From NCBI GenBank assembly GCA_021307315.1, contig JAJSPD010000006.1:434001-498000 (forward strand): a stretch of DNA of 64,000 nucleotides. The letters run 5' to 3'. The position numbers and the translations under genes were made by a program. Origin of the DNA: Bisporella sp. PMI_857. Taxonomy: Eukaryota; Ascomycota; Leotiomycetes; Helotiales; Helotiaceae. Numbering within the stretch: position 1 is the stretch's first letter; every line of letters starts with the position of its first letter. Under the pieces are notes generated by a model. That model was not told where the DNA came from, searched no databases, and saw only the letters and a program-made list of their open reading frames with translations. Positions 41,298-53,297 of this stretch are shown one piece after another.

Positions 41298-42822
41298 TGC
41301 TGTTTGATTAGGGAGGGCTTGAATAAAAATATATACCTTACTGAATTTAGGAAAAATCGATAGTGGGATTGTGGACTTGGCATATCTTGGCATAATTATT
41401 CACTCATATAGACAAACCGCTCTTTGTGAAAGTTGCCTCATTAAGGGATGGGTAAAGTTTGGCTGACCGTCATTAAAGCCGTGTATAAGGTGTTAGTTAA
41501 AATTATAGCATAAGTAGTCGATTTCTTGATATGCTATTTATAATACGTCGGTTAAGTCTTGATTTAGATATTATCTTTATAACAAAAATAAGGTTCTAAA
41601 ATCATGTCCTAACATTTTATATTGAAATGTAACTCTTGGATACAGAGAGGTTTTGTGGTTGGAATATAATTCTCACTCCTACAGAAAAAAAGCTAGGTAT
41701 TATTAAATGGAAAATGCCTTCAGCCTTTCATCATCTTCTTGCAAGCATGTCATAACCGTATGCCTTAAACACTTTCATGTTGTTCGTGTCTTCATTATGA
41801 TGCTGACTTGTGGAAATAGGCTGTAGTTGCAAATTTGATAATTTACTATCTATAGGGGTAGATGCCCCGTTTAGCCAAGACTGTGTATAGATCATAACTG
41901 ATGGCTAACCAACTGTGTTAAAACGAGCCGAACAAACGTCCAGGAAGCGAACTTACAGGACAGCGATTGCGATTATGGTTTGGAGAGAGGATAATGTTGG
42001 AATGAACTAACTGTAGGGTGGGTTACAGGGCGTTGTGGGGGGGGGGGAGGTTCCATTTTAGGAACGTAGGCTACGTGCTGACCTTCGAGCTCCAAGAATG
42101 CTCCCTCCCTTTTAGCGGGTTTACCATCTATTCCCTTCACGTTCCTCAGTGTTCTATATCAACACAGTAGATGTTGGCCCTCAAACCGCACAACAAGCAG
42201 CCTTGACTTTCTTTGCACTCAGTATGTACCTTGCTGTTACCTCTACCTTGCAGCTCAGAGCCAACTGGGCAACCAAGGTGGTATTTCAAAGCCATCCATG
42301 CACCATCCTTATGTGCTCTAAGAAAAGCATACCCATTCAAAGTTACAAGCAACGATTAGGTGACAAAGCTTTCACTTTTGGCATCAAGAGAGCACTCAGG
42401 GAAACACATAGGGTGATAAAAAGGTCTGCTTAACTGACTAATCGATTCATTGATCATAATCAAATCAGGCCCTCAGAATCATCAAGCTAATAAAAGCTCT
42501 TTATTATCATAACCATGATTAATCAAGCTTGACTAATTCATTAGTTGGGAATCACACTCGAAGCACAGAGCGAGCTTAAAGCTAGTGCTTTGAAAACGAG
42601 AAAAGAAATCAAAAGGCTAGCTCTTTCATAGGAAATAGCTTCACAACGACACATAAACCTCCTTAACATCATTTATATTCTAGTGCTACTCTACCAAATT
42701 GGACATAATCGCTCCGTAGGCTACTTTGCAATCTAAGCAGTATCCTCTGTCCGTCCGCTATCTTTGTTATTGCGACACCATTCCCACACAACTTTCATTC
42801 CAATAGCCACCAATCGGTCCAA
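41298..42822. other. AT-rich accessory intergenic block
   Basis: No gene recognised. Frames at 42146–42352 (minus) and 42149–42433 (plus) cover the same DNA and are featureless. An 11-G run is at 42037–42047. Confidence 0.5.
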
Positions 42823-43035
42823 ATGGAGAAACAGAAGGCAGATGCCATGGCCTGGGTTCTCAAGGAGACACCGGAAGGATGCGAGGTCCGGGAACTGGCC
42901 TCACCGCTGCGTCTCCCATACCTGATCGTTAAGTTGAGTGGCGACAGGCAAGGCGAAGTCTGGGACAAGTTTTCAAAAATGCCTGTTTTCCCCGGCTATT
43001 CCCTCAAAAGCCGGCAAGTACATATATCTGTATGA
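42823..43035 (+). CDS. Doubtful 70-residue hypothetical protein
   Basis: An ATG-initiated frame coding MEKQKADAMAWVLKETPEGC and onward, hydrophilic with even amino-acid usage that looks protein-like. No domain, signal peptide or neighbour link. It may be the 5' part of a longer broken gene, but I could not extend it past the stop at 43035. Confidence 0.25.
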   Translation: MEKQKADAMAWVLKETPEGCEVRELASPLRLPYLIVKLSGDRQGEVWDKFSKMPVFPGYSLKSRQVHISV

Positions 43036-44408
43036 TAGATCTCTTGGTGTTGGCGGCATGTCGGATACCGTGTTTCAGGCTGGGACCAAGCTCAATCCTA
43101 AATAGGTTTTAACGACTTAAACCTGAATCAGATAGTTCATGCAATTGGTCCTGCGAGCATCGCTGAAGCCAAGCTCGGAGTCCAAAGGGATAACAGGAGC
43201 CACAGCTGTAGCGAAAGCTTAATGCATCAAAAATCGAAGAGTTAACAAAACTTTACTTCATTCTCGACCTTGTGTGATATATCGTATAAATAACCATGTA
43301 CAATATGTATCAAAATTTTAAGTAACGCCAAACCAATGTTTCCTACCTTTGTTTCAGACAGATTCCTTATCAGGCCCTTTCATTTTAGCCTGTTGCTTTC
43401 GATCCTTCTAAGAAGTAATTTCTTCTGTTAGCGGACCTTCCTCTATTCTTTCCCGCGGTTTATCTTTCCATCACTTAGTTGCATGGCATCCCACTTAAGA
43501 CTTGTCTAAATAGAATTAGCTATGAAAGACTTCTATTGTCAGGCATTTATGGCGGAAATGATGGGATGTACACAGAGGCAGTTTAACACAGTTGGCATAT
43601 ACAAGAATACTTCCTTTGCTGCTCAAAGCAGTTTTCCTTATGTCACATCAATCAGCCCTGGATAGATCACGTCATTGACAGGATAATATTATGAGGATAA
43701 GGTGGCGGGTTCGTATATACTGTACAGTACAAATGTGAAAGCGCGGTATCTACTATGTTTTATAGTGTAGTTCCAAGCCAGTATATAGCTGCAGTTATGT
43801 ATTTTCTTACGAAAACCAGAAGTAAGTACTCCGCGTGTAAATTACTTAAAGGGTAAAGCTGTTTGAGTTTCTCTGCAGCACCCTCGATCTCATCTCCCCA
43901 GCCAAGCTCTGAGGTGCTGCATATTCTTTTTTAGTTCTCTCTCGTCACAGTACTTCTATTGATTGACATACGTCAAATCTGCTACATTCTACTCTAAATA
44001 GCATACTACTAGGTAGAAATTACTGAAAGGCCCATTGTTTGAAGAAGCTATGTTAACTTTTCGAATTTAGTAACAAATTTTGTTTGTAAATGGTTCGTGA
44101 AAAAAGCAATATCACACGTGACATTGCCTTTTCTACTTTTATCTCCAACCCCTGTTAGGTGTCACATGCATATGCGATGGCTTTTACTTTAAAACGAAAG
44201 TAAACTTTCTAATGAACGTCAGTTTACTGCATCCACCATCAGAACCATATCCAGAATCAGCAGTCTTCAGTAATACAAAAAGAGGGACTGTCGATCCTTA
44301 CCTAACTGTGCCAGGGCATATTTGTAGTAAGAGAGTTCACGCGCGAACATCACTCACAACACCTTTTAACTACGTCTAAGAAGCGAGTAGTGTAGACTTT
44401 AATTTGAA
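43036..44408. other. intergenic upstream of first HET gene
   Basis: AT-rich; no coding or RNA gene recognised. Confidence 0.5.
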
Positions 44409-46556
44409 ATGCCATCTGATTTTACAGTCCCCTTTCTTCAGCACGCAATGAGATACGTCTGTTGTATCTTTTGGGTGGTCCTTCAACCGAAGCTATTCAG
44501 GGCGAACTTGAGGTCGTGTCGCTCGATGATAACCCAGGATATGAGGTTTGCATTTCGTAATTTACCAATGGTTTCGATTCAGCTTACTGTGTAGGCACTA
44601 TCTTACTGCTGGGGCTCTCAAGATAATGGCAAAACCATCACCATCAATTCTCAACCAGTATACGTCACCAGAAACCTCCATAACGCCCTCATGAAGCTAC
44701 GGCTCCCTCAAAACAAACGTGTTCTATGGATTGACGCATTATGTATAAACCAAAATGATACTACAGAGAAAGAATTACAAGTCTCTTTGATGAGTCAAAT
44801 CTACGGCAAGACGAATTGTGGCCTCCTATGGTTAGGCGAGGAACCGGAACAGCCTGTGTCATCCGTTAATGAAGAGCTCGAAGAGGAGATCGTTGACATA
44901 TGGAAGGAATCAGATGATCTTCTAAAAGACATTGCTCCAATTTTGCAAGGCTATCAGGAAAGGCTGCCTTCTGAATTGAAGGACGCCTTGTATGGAGATC
45001 CCAAGGCGCCGCAACACAACGAAATTATGATTGGGAAAACAACAGAAATTGACTGGAGGAAGGTTCACTCACAATATATGACCACACTAATGCAAGATTC
45101 GAGTCTTGTGGAAGACGGTATTTTTCATGCCTTTTGTCTCTTACGACTGCTTGAAGATCACCACCATCTGAACGAGATTCCATATTTGACCATGGATTCA
45201 GACAGCCAGAGAACCTATATATCAGCCGGTCGTCATGCCCTGGCCTGGATTCTCAAGCTTCCCTGGTTCGATCGTATCTGGACAGTTCAGGAGTGTATTC
45301 TGCCAAAATCCTGTATCATTATGTATGGTCCAGTCAAAGCGGCGTGGACTATGTTTCTCCGTGCAACCGAAAACTTCAAGACCCACAGATCGTCTTGCTG
45401 CGCAGATGTCCCAGGTGTGAATACCATGCTCCAACCTTTAATAGAGACTCTTGGCCACATGTCAGAATTCACGCAAGCGAGGTTATTAGGGTCTGATATA
45501 CCACTAGATTCTCTATTGCGGAGCTTCCGCGCACGAGATGCTACAGACCCCCGAGACAAAGTGTATGGACTGCTCCCACTCGTCACAGAATGGTATGATC
45601 ATGATCCAATCTTTCCGGATTACAACATCTCAACGACTCCAACACAGACTTATACTCGGGCAGTGCTAAAAATGATCGAAATATCTGGATCCTTGGATAT
45701 TCTTTCTCAGCCAGGGCATTATTTGCGGAAAGCATCTCCAACTCTGCCAACATGGGTACCTGACTACTCCCAGAGAATAACGCGAGTAGGAACAGAAATA
45801 TTTGGTCAGAACGCTTCTCTGTATGACGCTTGCGATGGAAGGTCGGCATCTGTAAGAGCAATCAGCGAAAAGTTCTTGGTGCTTGAAGGTCGACGAATTG
45901 GGCATATTCGTGAAGCAGCAGCAAGGATGGTCTCACTTCACGACACAAGAAGAAATGATATTTACCTTGACTGGTACGACTTCGCGGATGCTAGAAATCA
46001 TGATGTTGAGATTCGCACGTGGAAACGCCACTTCTGGAGAACTTTGTGTGGAGATTGTATTGCAGAAAAGCCGATCAAGAGTTTTGGTGCGGGCCACGCT
46101 ATAACAGCAACTTTTCGTAGAGTTGACGAAGACGACGAATCTAAATTCCACGAATGGTGTCGGTTCTATGGGCTCGAAAAAGCATGTACTGCCGTGACGG
46201 CTGAAGTTTCTACAAATCTTGAGGTACCGCAGGACAGCCGTACGGAATCGATTGGACTTGTTGATGAGGCGATTCGTATCTCAACACTGGGAAGAAGATT
46301 CTTCATTAGTGAAGAAATGCACATGGGTCTTGCCCCTTCTCATACGGCAATTAGTTATTCCCATCCAGATGAGATATTCGTCATTCCAGGTGCAAGATCA
46401 CCTTTTGTTCTCAGGCCCGTGGGAGAGCGGTATGTTACGGGAGATGGGATCGCACAGGCTTATGAAGTCGTTGGCGAATGCTATCTTCACGGATTCATGG
46501 ATGGGGAGGGTATGGCTGATTTTCAGAAGGAGAAGCGCGTTATTTATCTCGTTTGA
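44409..46556 (+). CDS. HET-domain (heterokaryon incompatibility) protein 1
   Basis: HET-domain proteins act in non-self recognition and can trigger cell death after fusion of unlike strains. Exons 44409–44545 and 44595–46556 (intron 49 nt, GTTTGC donor). The N-terminus needs one T restored near 44430 so that MPSDFTVP joins NEIRLLYLLGG. The HET domain spans about residues 15–210: EGELEVV-like strand, GYEALSYCWGSQ, NLHNALMKLR, RVLWIDALCINQND, SQIYGKTNCGLLWLGEE and LPWFDRIWTVQECIL. Next come FRARDATDPRDKVYGLLPL and a C-terminal half with RRFFISEEMHMGLAP, DEIFVIPGARSPFVLRPVG and YEVVGECYLHGFMDGEGM, the typical HET end motif. About 670 residues. No effector domain beyond HET. It faces a second HET gene tail to tail. 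Confidence 0.9.
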
Positions 46557-48144
46557 TTGGCAAATCCATAGGAGGAGCGCACGTATGTAAAACGCACGCT
46601 AGAGAAGTCACATTCCGTAACTTGAAATATACCCACCTTGTATATTACTGTTGGATATTTTTGCGTTTATTTGATATGCGCCTGCACTGTTCTGAATTGG
46701 CTTGTGGCCGATTTTCGCAATAAAGACCATCCTACAACCCCGAAGCAGAATAGAGGAGTTGGATCAGTCCTCCTCTATTTATGGAGCGGATGTACCAATG
46801 TGTAGCATTAGGATGTGCAGATTAGAGACTATGGCTAATAATGATAGGGCAGTTCGTTTTATCATTACCGCTGTGAGTTGCGTAGATTGCTGTAGAACGA
46901 ACAAAAGAAGACGATACATCCATGTCTATCAGAATATCAGGAACTGATATTCTGGTGTAGGGCAATTCAATAGAAGAACTGGACATGTAGTTTAAGAGAC
47001 GAAACAACTTCACCTAGCCTAAGCTCACTGTTGAATATGGTTTTGGGTTCAATACAACGTAATCTTGGTTGCATTTAACCAGGAAACAATGCTACAATAA
47101 TATTCTTTCTTTGATGGTCTGACGTTATGCTAGACCATCAAAGATGAGGAAATTTGTGTTTGTTGCAAAGTAAATTCTAATATGATTATATTAAGAATTG
47201 AAAATTGTGTGTCGGATGCCTATCACGTAGCAAAAGGCATAGTAGCTATTGACTACGCTCTTGCTGGTGTGATTATGGTTCCTTGTTATTCTTGTTCTAA
47301 GCTACGGTATCTCGAGGTTGTAGGTCCTGAAAGGGCCCACAATTCACTTCTTCTCAACATCTAAACCCTTATTTCTGCTTTCCGTCATCTTGTAGCGCTT
47401 GTAATTCCACAGCCTTGGTCCTTTTCGAGCCCATACAGGTTAAGGCGGAGGAGAGAGTAAGGTTCGTTTAGCGGAAGGGCTTTTTACGGCAGAGGGGTGG
47501 ACGTAGGAATTATAAATAACGAAGAGGTTGAAGATGATGCTTTTGGGCAAATGGAGGGAGCATTTGGCAGTTGTATTTTTCACCTCCTTGTCGTGGTTTG
47601 TGAATAGATTGTCAATCTTATGCAGGATATCTAGAGGTAGTGGTATCTCCTTCTCTACTACATATCGATTGAAGTCAATGTACTCTACGTAGCCAAGAAA
47701 GTTAATAAATACTAGCACGCAGAAACAAGGTGTTATACAATATAGAATACAAGCAAAGCAGCAAGGTAATTGCGAATACCGAGAACTAGGAATCAGAATA
47801 TTTAGTTCTAGGCATCAACTTTGAGCTCTCAAAGCATTGGAGGTAGTGTTTATTTTGGCGGCTGTTAATGTTTGCATTTTAATTTCCATTTTAATTATGT
47901 TATGGTATGATAAACGTCATGCGCCTTGTTATGACTGAGGAAACTGGAAGCTGTGAAAAGGAATAATGATCATTTATTTGCGCTTCAGTATAGCAGTCAG
48001 TGGTGATCTAAACAGTTGTCCATTTGATATTCTTATACAAGCATTATATATTAGATGAGGCTTAAATCGCTGGTTGCTGAATACAGGACAAAAACTATGC
48101 CTTCAATGGTCTTAAATTGCCAGTTTCTATTAACTCCTCCAGAA
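46557..48144. other. convergent 3' region between the two HET genes
   Basis: About 1.6 kb, AT-rich. Small frames at 46702–46947, 47182–47364 and 47440–47718 (minus) have no family features. It contains the tRNA-Asp-like inverted repeat listed separately. Confidence 0.5.
47108..47144. repeat. 13-bp inverted repeat identical to the tRNA-Asp 5' end
   Basis: TCTTTGATGGTCT at 47108–47120 and its exact reverse complement at 47132–47144 are separated by 11 nt. The 13 bases are identical to the first 13 bases of the tRNA-Asp at 41.2 kb (acceptor strand plus start of the D arm), and each arm carries a few further D-arm-like bases towards the centre. This looks like two head-to-head tRNA 5' fragments. 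Confidence 0.7.
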
Positions 48145-51100
48145 TCATCGCAGCTCAAAAATCCTTGTACCAAGACCATTCTCATTCTGATAAGCCATTG
48201 CCTCTCCGTCCATCATTCCGTGAATGTAAGACTCTCCTAAAAACTCGTAGTAGCACACATTATCAGCCACTCGCATATTATGCTTATGGATATCCTCCTC
48301 CATCCTTTCAATCTTGTCTTTTAGTTCTTGCGGATCCTGAAACTCGTTCTTCTGCTCCTCCGTCAACTGCGGAATCTCTCTTCTGTGATAACGCTTTTTG
48401 ATCTCAAGTCGCATTCGTCCCACGTAGTCATCGCAGAGAATCCGAGCGTGTTGCTCTTCCAATGTCAGGCTAGAGGGAGTTGAGATTGCCTTGTCAAGCA
48501 TATTCTTATCTTCATCAGTCATGAGTTCAAGCTTTGACCTTTTCTCCAGCCTGTTCAACACTCTTCGCTTTATTGCCTCTTGCTCACTGTCGCCTTGGTT
48601 CTTCCTACAGAATATGAGATATTCTGCATGCCACCTCGCTCGGTCTGATTTTCGATGGAAGACAATGTACTTCCAAAAACGGAAGAATTTCCGTTTCCTA
48701 AGTTGAGCCTCGACTTTTGCCCAGTTTTCTTTATAAGTCTCTGAATCATCGGACTTCAAGCCTTTACAAAGTATAAATCTCTCACCAGACCATCGTCGAA
48801 TGTTCTTCTTGTCCCGCACAATCTGTTTCCAACGCCGACCATACTTTAAGAATCGCTCAAACACATACCAATCTACGTTTGGCTCTTCCAGAATTTCTTG
48901 ACTGCTACCTTTCACAGACCCTGGGTCATTGCTTTGAGCATGCTTCTTTCCTGCTTTCTCCTCATTTTTCAGCCTTTCTCGTCTCGCCTTTTTCCATTCA
49001 GTGAACTCCTTTCTCTTCGGCCGCTCCTTTTCTTCTTCCTCTAACCAAAGTTTTCGTTGTTTCATCCTTTCTTCATCTTGCAGGAGCGAATTTCTTTTCT
49101 TCATCTCGAGGGATCTTATCGCTGATGGTAGAATGCTCGACTGGTTTCTTTGCAAACCAAAATATTGATTTGTTGGGGACATAGGAGCTGACTCGACTAT
49201 AGTTGTTTCATCACAATTGTGTGAAGATTGCGTCGTTTGGGGATGTGTAAGTTCATAAGAGGAATCAATTTTGCTTGCACTCTCTACTGAGCTCTGTTCC
49301 GGCTCCGAAGAGTCTGGTTTAGAGGGATTCGGTGGACCACTTGCCGAACAAGATTTAGAAGTACTGAGAGGCTTTACTCTCGTCACTGCATTTTGGCTGT
49401 GTCCATTTTCATTGCCATTTTGAAGTTGTGCGTTCCAAGATTTTCTCCATTTTGTATCTCTCTGCCACTCCTCATCCATTTGCTCATCCCATTTTTTGTA
49501 CTTTTTCATCTCCGAAATTCTCTTCTCAAGGAAAGCTTTTGCTCGTCGGTGGTTCTTAGCTATGCGAGACGCAATCCCGTATTGATAATGGCAAATCTCT
49601 TCTTCAACTTCTTTGTCAATCATATCTGGAGATTTTTCCTTTAATCGGAGGGTTACCGGAACACTACATCCATATAGAATACATATGTAATCTGCAGGCT
49701 GTGCGTTTTGATTTGCCAAACCCATCCTCTTCGTATTTTCAGTCCTAATGAGTGATCTATTCCAAATGACAGATTGAACTCTGCGACAGAACTGGGCAAC
49801 TACTGAGCAGCGCTCGTTACTTATCAAGTCTGTTGTATCCACACGTCCGCTAGACAGACCACCCTTAAAGAAAGACTCTTTACAAGCTCGAGAATAATAG
49901 ACTGGAGGATTTCGTCCATCCCGACCACGATCAGCGACAAGTGTTCTCCAGAATTCGTCTGGTGGGTCCGTATCTGGTGCATTCTTCCATTTCGCAGCTA
50001 TTGCCCATTCTCGAGGAATTGCGCCACCTTGAGAGGATGGCTGGACCTCTAGAATAGTATCCAAAATGAAGCCTTTCACGTACATACTATAGTGCCGCAT
50101 GCTAGAACGTCGGCGGAATTTAAGTGATTTAAGGTCTATCATCTTTGTTTGAGCTGCATTATAGTTTCGCATGAGACTTTGGTTAGATGGCGGCAATCCC
50201 ACAAGAGTATCTGCATTCTGGCGGCCCATCTTCATTTCATGAACGCCTGCTTGAGAATACATCGCATATGCTGCCCCAGTAAGTTTAGGGATCCACGAAG
50301 GGATAGGAATTCCATTTGCATTCGCGTGATCTTGATCATCAAATTTGTGGTCTTGCCTTAATCCGTTCTGAAACTTCTCAAAGTGATACGTGCTCCTCGA
50401 AGCAATCTTCCCTCCCCAGTGGTGGTCCGGAAACGAGGGGTCGAACCAATGGCGACGGCCAGCGAGCGAAGCCAATCTTGCGTTGGAATCGTGGATACCT
50501 GCTTTAAATTTGCGCTGTTTCGCATTGCCTTCTCTTATTCTCGAAGTCAGAAGGAGCTGTAGTGGAAGTAGTTTATGATCTGATCCCTGCTGGATTTCTT
50601 GTGCGTCGATTCTCTTCTCGTTAAGATTCGTAGAGGTCTTGCCCTTTTTAGTGAGTCCCGAGGCTAGAATGGTCGATTTCTTCTTCTCCTTCTTCTTTGC
50701 CTTTCGTGAGAAATCGTTTCGCTTGGCTGCGGTATCCATAGTATCTGGAGCCCATGGCCGACAAATAATGTCAAGTGCTCGACTCTGGTCCGAATGATCA
50801 ATACAGAATTGTACAAACTCCCTACAAACATCGACAAACGGCAAACCGTAGTCTACATTGTAACTCTTTTTCTCGGTAAATATTTCTAGAACCGCCTTTG
50901 TATGGTCTAACACGATCTCAGAACCTTCTTGGCTGGCTGATGGGGAAGTGTCTTTCGCAATTGCAAGCAACGAATATATCGTGTCATGAGGGACTGTAGC
51001 ATCAAAGATAGATAGACTTGAAACCAGGTACTCAAGGCTGAGAAGTGGCTGGATTGGTGACGTCTCAATCATATGGAAGCTTGGAGTCTGCTCTTGGACT

Positions 51101-52225
51101 CTCATATCTTCAGACGTAGAACCAGCGCTTGAGCCCGAGTCTGAAGCCAATTCAAGATTATAATCCGAGCTTGAATCTATTTCCGACTCGGAAGTCTCCG
51201 AATCTGAGTCTGAGTCTGATTCAGAATCGAAATTGAGGGGACCATTTGGCTTGTAGTCTCTGAATAGCTTGCCTGTAGCCTCGACTAACAGGCTTGCACC
51301 AAGGGCAGAAACGTACTCAAACCAACGCGGAACATGGTAGAATTTTGGATCTTTCTTCATCACTTCTGAAAGACGATGGGTAGCAGTCTCAACCTCAACA
51401 AAGAGTTCAACTGCGACAGCAAATTTCTTCCAGGAAATTCTATCGCTGCCACAATACATCATAGCTTGTCGAGCCAATGCTATTTCTTGGACCACCCATC
51501 GACGTGAGAACCACGGCCGCTGCATAAGCTCTAGAAGAGCACCCCATTTTTCACTTGCCTGCTCACTTTCGCAAAGCTCGTCAAAGTTTTGTAGCTGCAA
51601 TACCTCCTTCTTGACTAAAAGTATGAAAGGTAAGCAGTGGTCGTATCAGATTCTTGGTAACAGGACTCACTGAATTGGAGCGCCATGCGACTTGACTTAT
51701 CACCGTCTCCCAGCCAGATACACACGCGATTGGCTTTACCATAGATCTCAGACATCATCTCTACTTGGTGGTTTTTTTCTTTGGTATTCTCTTGATCTAT
51801 ACACACGGCGTCTACCCATAAATAACGATCTGTTTTTGTGTAACGCAAAGCCTTCAGAGCGGCCAACAGATCAGAAGATACATACTTCGCGTATAACATG
51901 CCGTTTCTTCGAATCAAAATATGTGACTTTGCTTTTGCTTTCCCCAACACCAAGACAAAGCTTCATATGGTTGGACAGGTAATGCTTTTTGGGTCGCTGG
52001 GGTATCTTCCCGTATAAACTTCCGAAGAAGCAATTCGCATTCGACGTTAGGGTTGTCAGCACTGCTCCCTCTCACATTTAGAAGACGAATGTATCCCCTA
52101 TGTCGTGGAAGCGCCTGGTACATCTTTGATGTGTACTCAGGTGGAGGTCTAGGTTGGCGTTTTTGCAAATCATGACTTCGAGATGTGGGCATAGCATCAT
52201 GGCCGCAAGCTTCGCATACAGACAT
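48145..52225 (-). CDS. HET-domain protein 2 with very large charged insertion
   Basis: Exons 52225–51671 and 51614–48145 (intron 56 nt); about 1,340 residues, roughly twice the usual size. One base must be restored near 51941 (GGAAAGC, probably a lost A) to join YEALSWCWGK to the rest. HET motifs: RGYIRLLNVRG, YEALSWCWG, YLWVDAVCIDQENT, SEIYGKANRVCIWLGDG, RPWFSRRWVVQEIALAR and FDATVPHDTIYSLLAIA. Between them is an acidic Ser/Asp/Glu block (near 51140–51240). The usual C-terminal module begins (NRSLIRTENTKRMGLA, YGCSVPVTLRLK) but is followed by about 450 highly charged residues before the closing YEFLGESYIHGMMDGEAM. The insert contains coiled-coil-like Lys/Glu stretches and a repeated FxRFxKY unit. 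The 3.46-kb exon 2 has no break. Confidence 0.9.
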
Positions 52226-53297
52226 TTTTTTTGATTGCTTAGAATTAATAGAGATAAGGTAGACTGTATCGAATACTGAAAGTGCTATCACGCCAATGAG
52301 TAAGCTCAGATGCCGGATGGCCTCTTATTTACAGAGGTCGACCTGCAACAAGAGGCTCAAAAAAGTAGCTACTACATCCTGCTTCTATTTGGAAATCAAT
52401 AGGGAGCTGCAGCCACCAATCCACATATCGTGGCGTGCATGCATTGATGAATCCAATCAGTCCAATCAATCCACTGCTGTAGAAGTCCTGAGACCTACTC
52501 CCGAAAAGTCGGCGTCTGTGGCGACAGAGCTGTAGCCACGTTTGAAGTGGTTGCAACACCCAGCGAATCAAGAGCTACGGAGCGAGCCTAGTTCGGCAAT
52601 CATATACTGAGCTAAACAAAGGAGGCTCTGCGGGATCATCCATCTTTATTATTGGTACTAACCGTAAATATGTATGCAAGCCATGCAAAGGTGTCTGGGC
52701 TGGTTTAGGAAATGCTAAGCTTGAGTTGAGTCCAGACTTCTACACCAATCGCATATTTTTCAGCGAAGCGCCACCCTTGACTGTGCAGGGTATCGGATGA
52801 TTCAGCCGTAGAATTCAAGGGCCTTGAAGTTCACCATATTACACAAGCCCTGGCGAGACTCTGGAATAACTTTTAAGTGGGTGCATGCTCTGACACTTGA
52901 TGCCTCCAAGGGGGTTACAAGATCTGACTGCTGGCGCTCGTCGAATAATTCAGGCACTTGCCATAGCGAAATACGGCAAACTGTAACGTAAAAGTTGAAA
53001 TAAAGATAGAAAAGGCTCGGTGAAAGGATAGAAATGGGAAAGAGGCGCCCCACCACAACGCCGCCGCTTGCTAGTAGGAATCATATCTTAGGGTTGCATT
53101 AATATTACGGAAGGGACGCCGAACAATCAAAGCAGATCCTCACCATGTCGTCCATTATTCATTCCTCATCCAGTGTAATCCCAATCTGTAAACAGGGCCG
53201 GCTGATGTGATGAGCACTTCACTTGGGGGGGGCAAGCTCTCAACAAAGCGGAAAGAGAAACGTCCGATTCAGCGCTCTTTTTACAGAGCTTGTGGCA
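52226..53297. other. intergenic, HET2 upstream / amidohydrolase 3' flank
   Basis: No supported gene; frames at 52296–52571 lie on both strands without features. An 8-G run is at 53225–53232. Confidence 0.5.
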
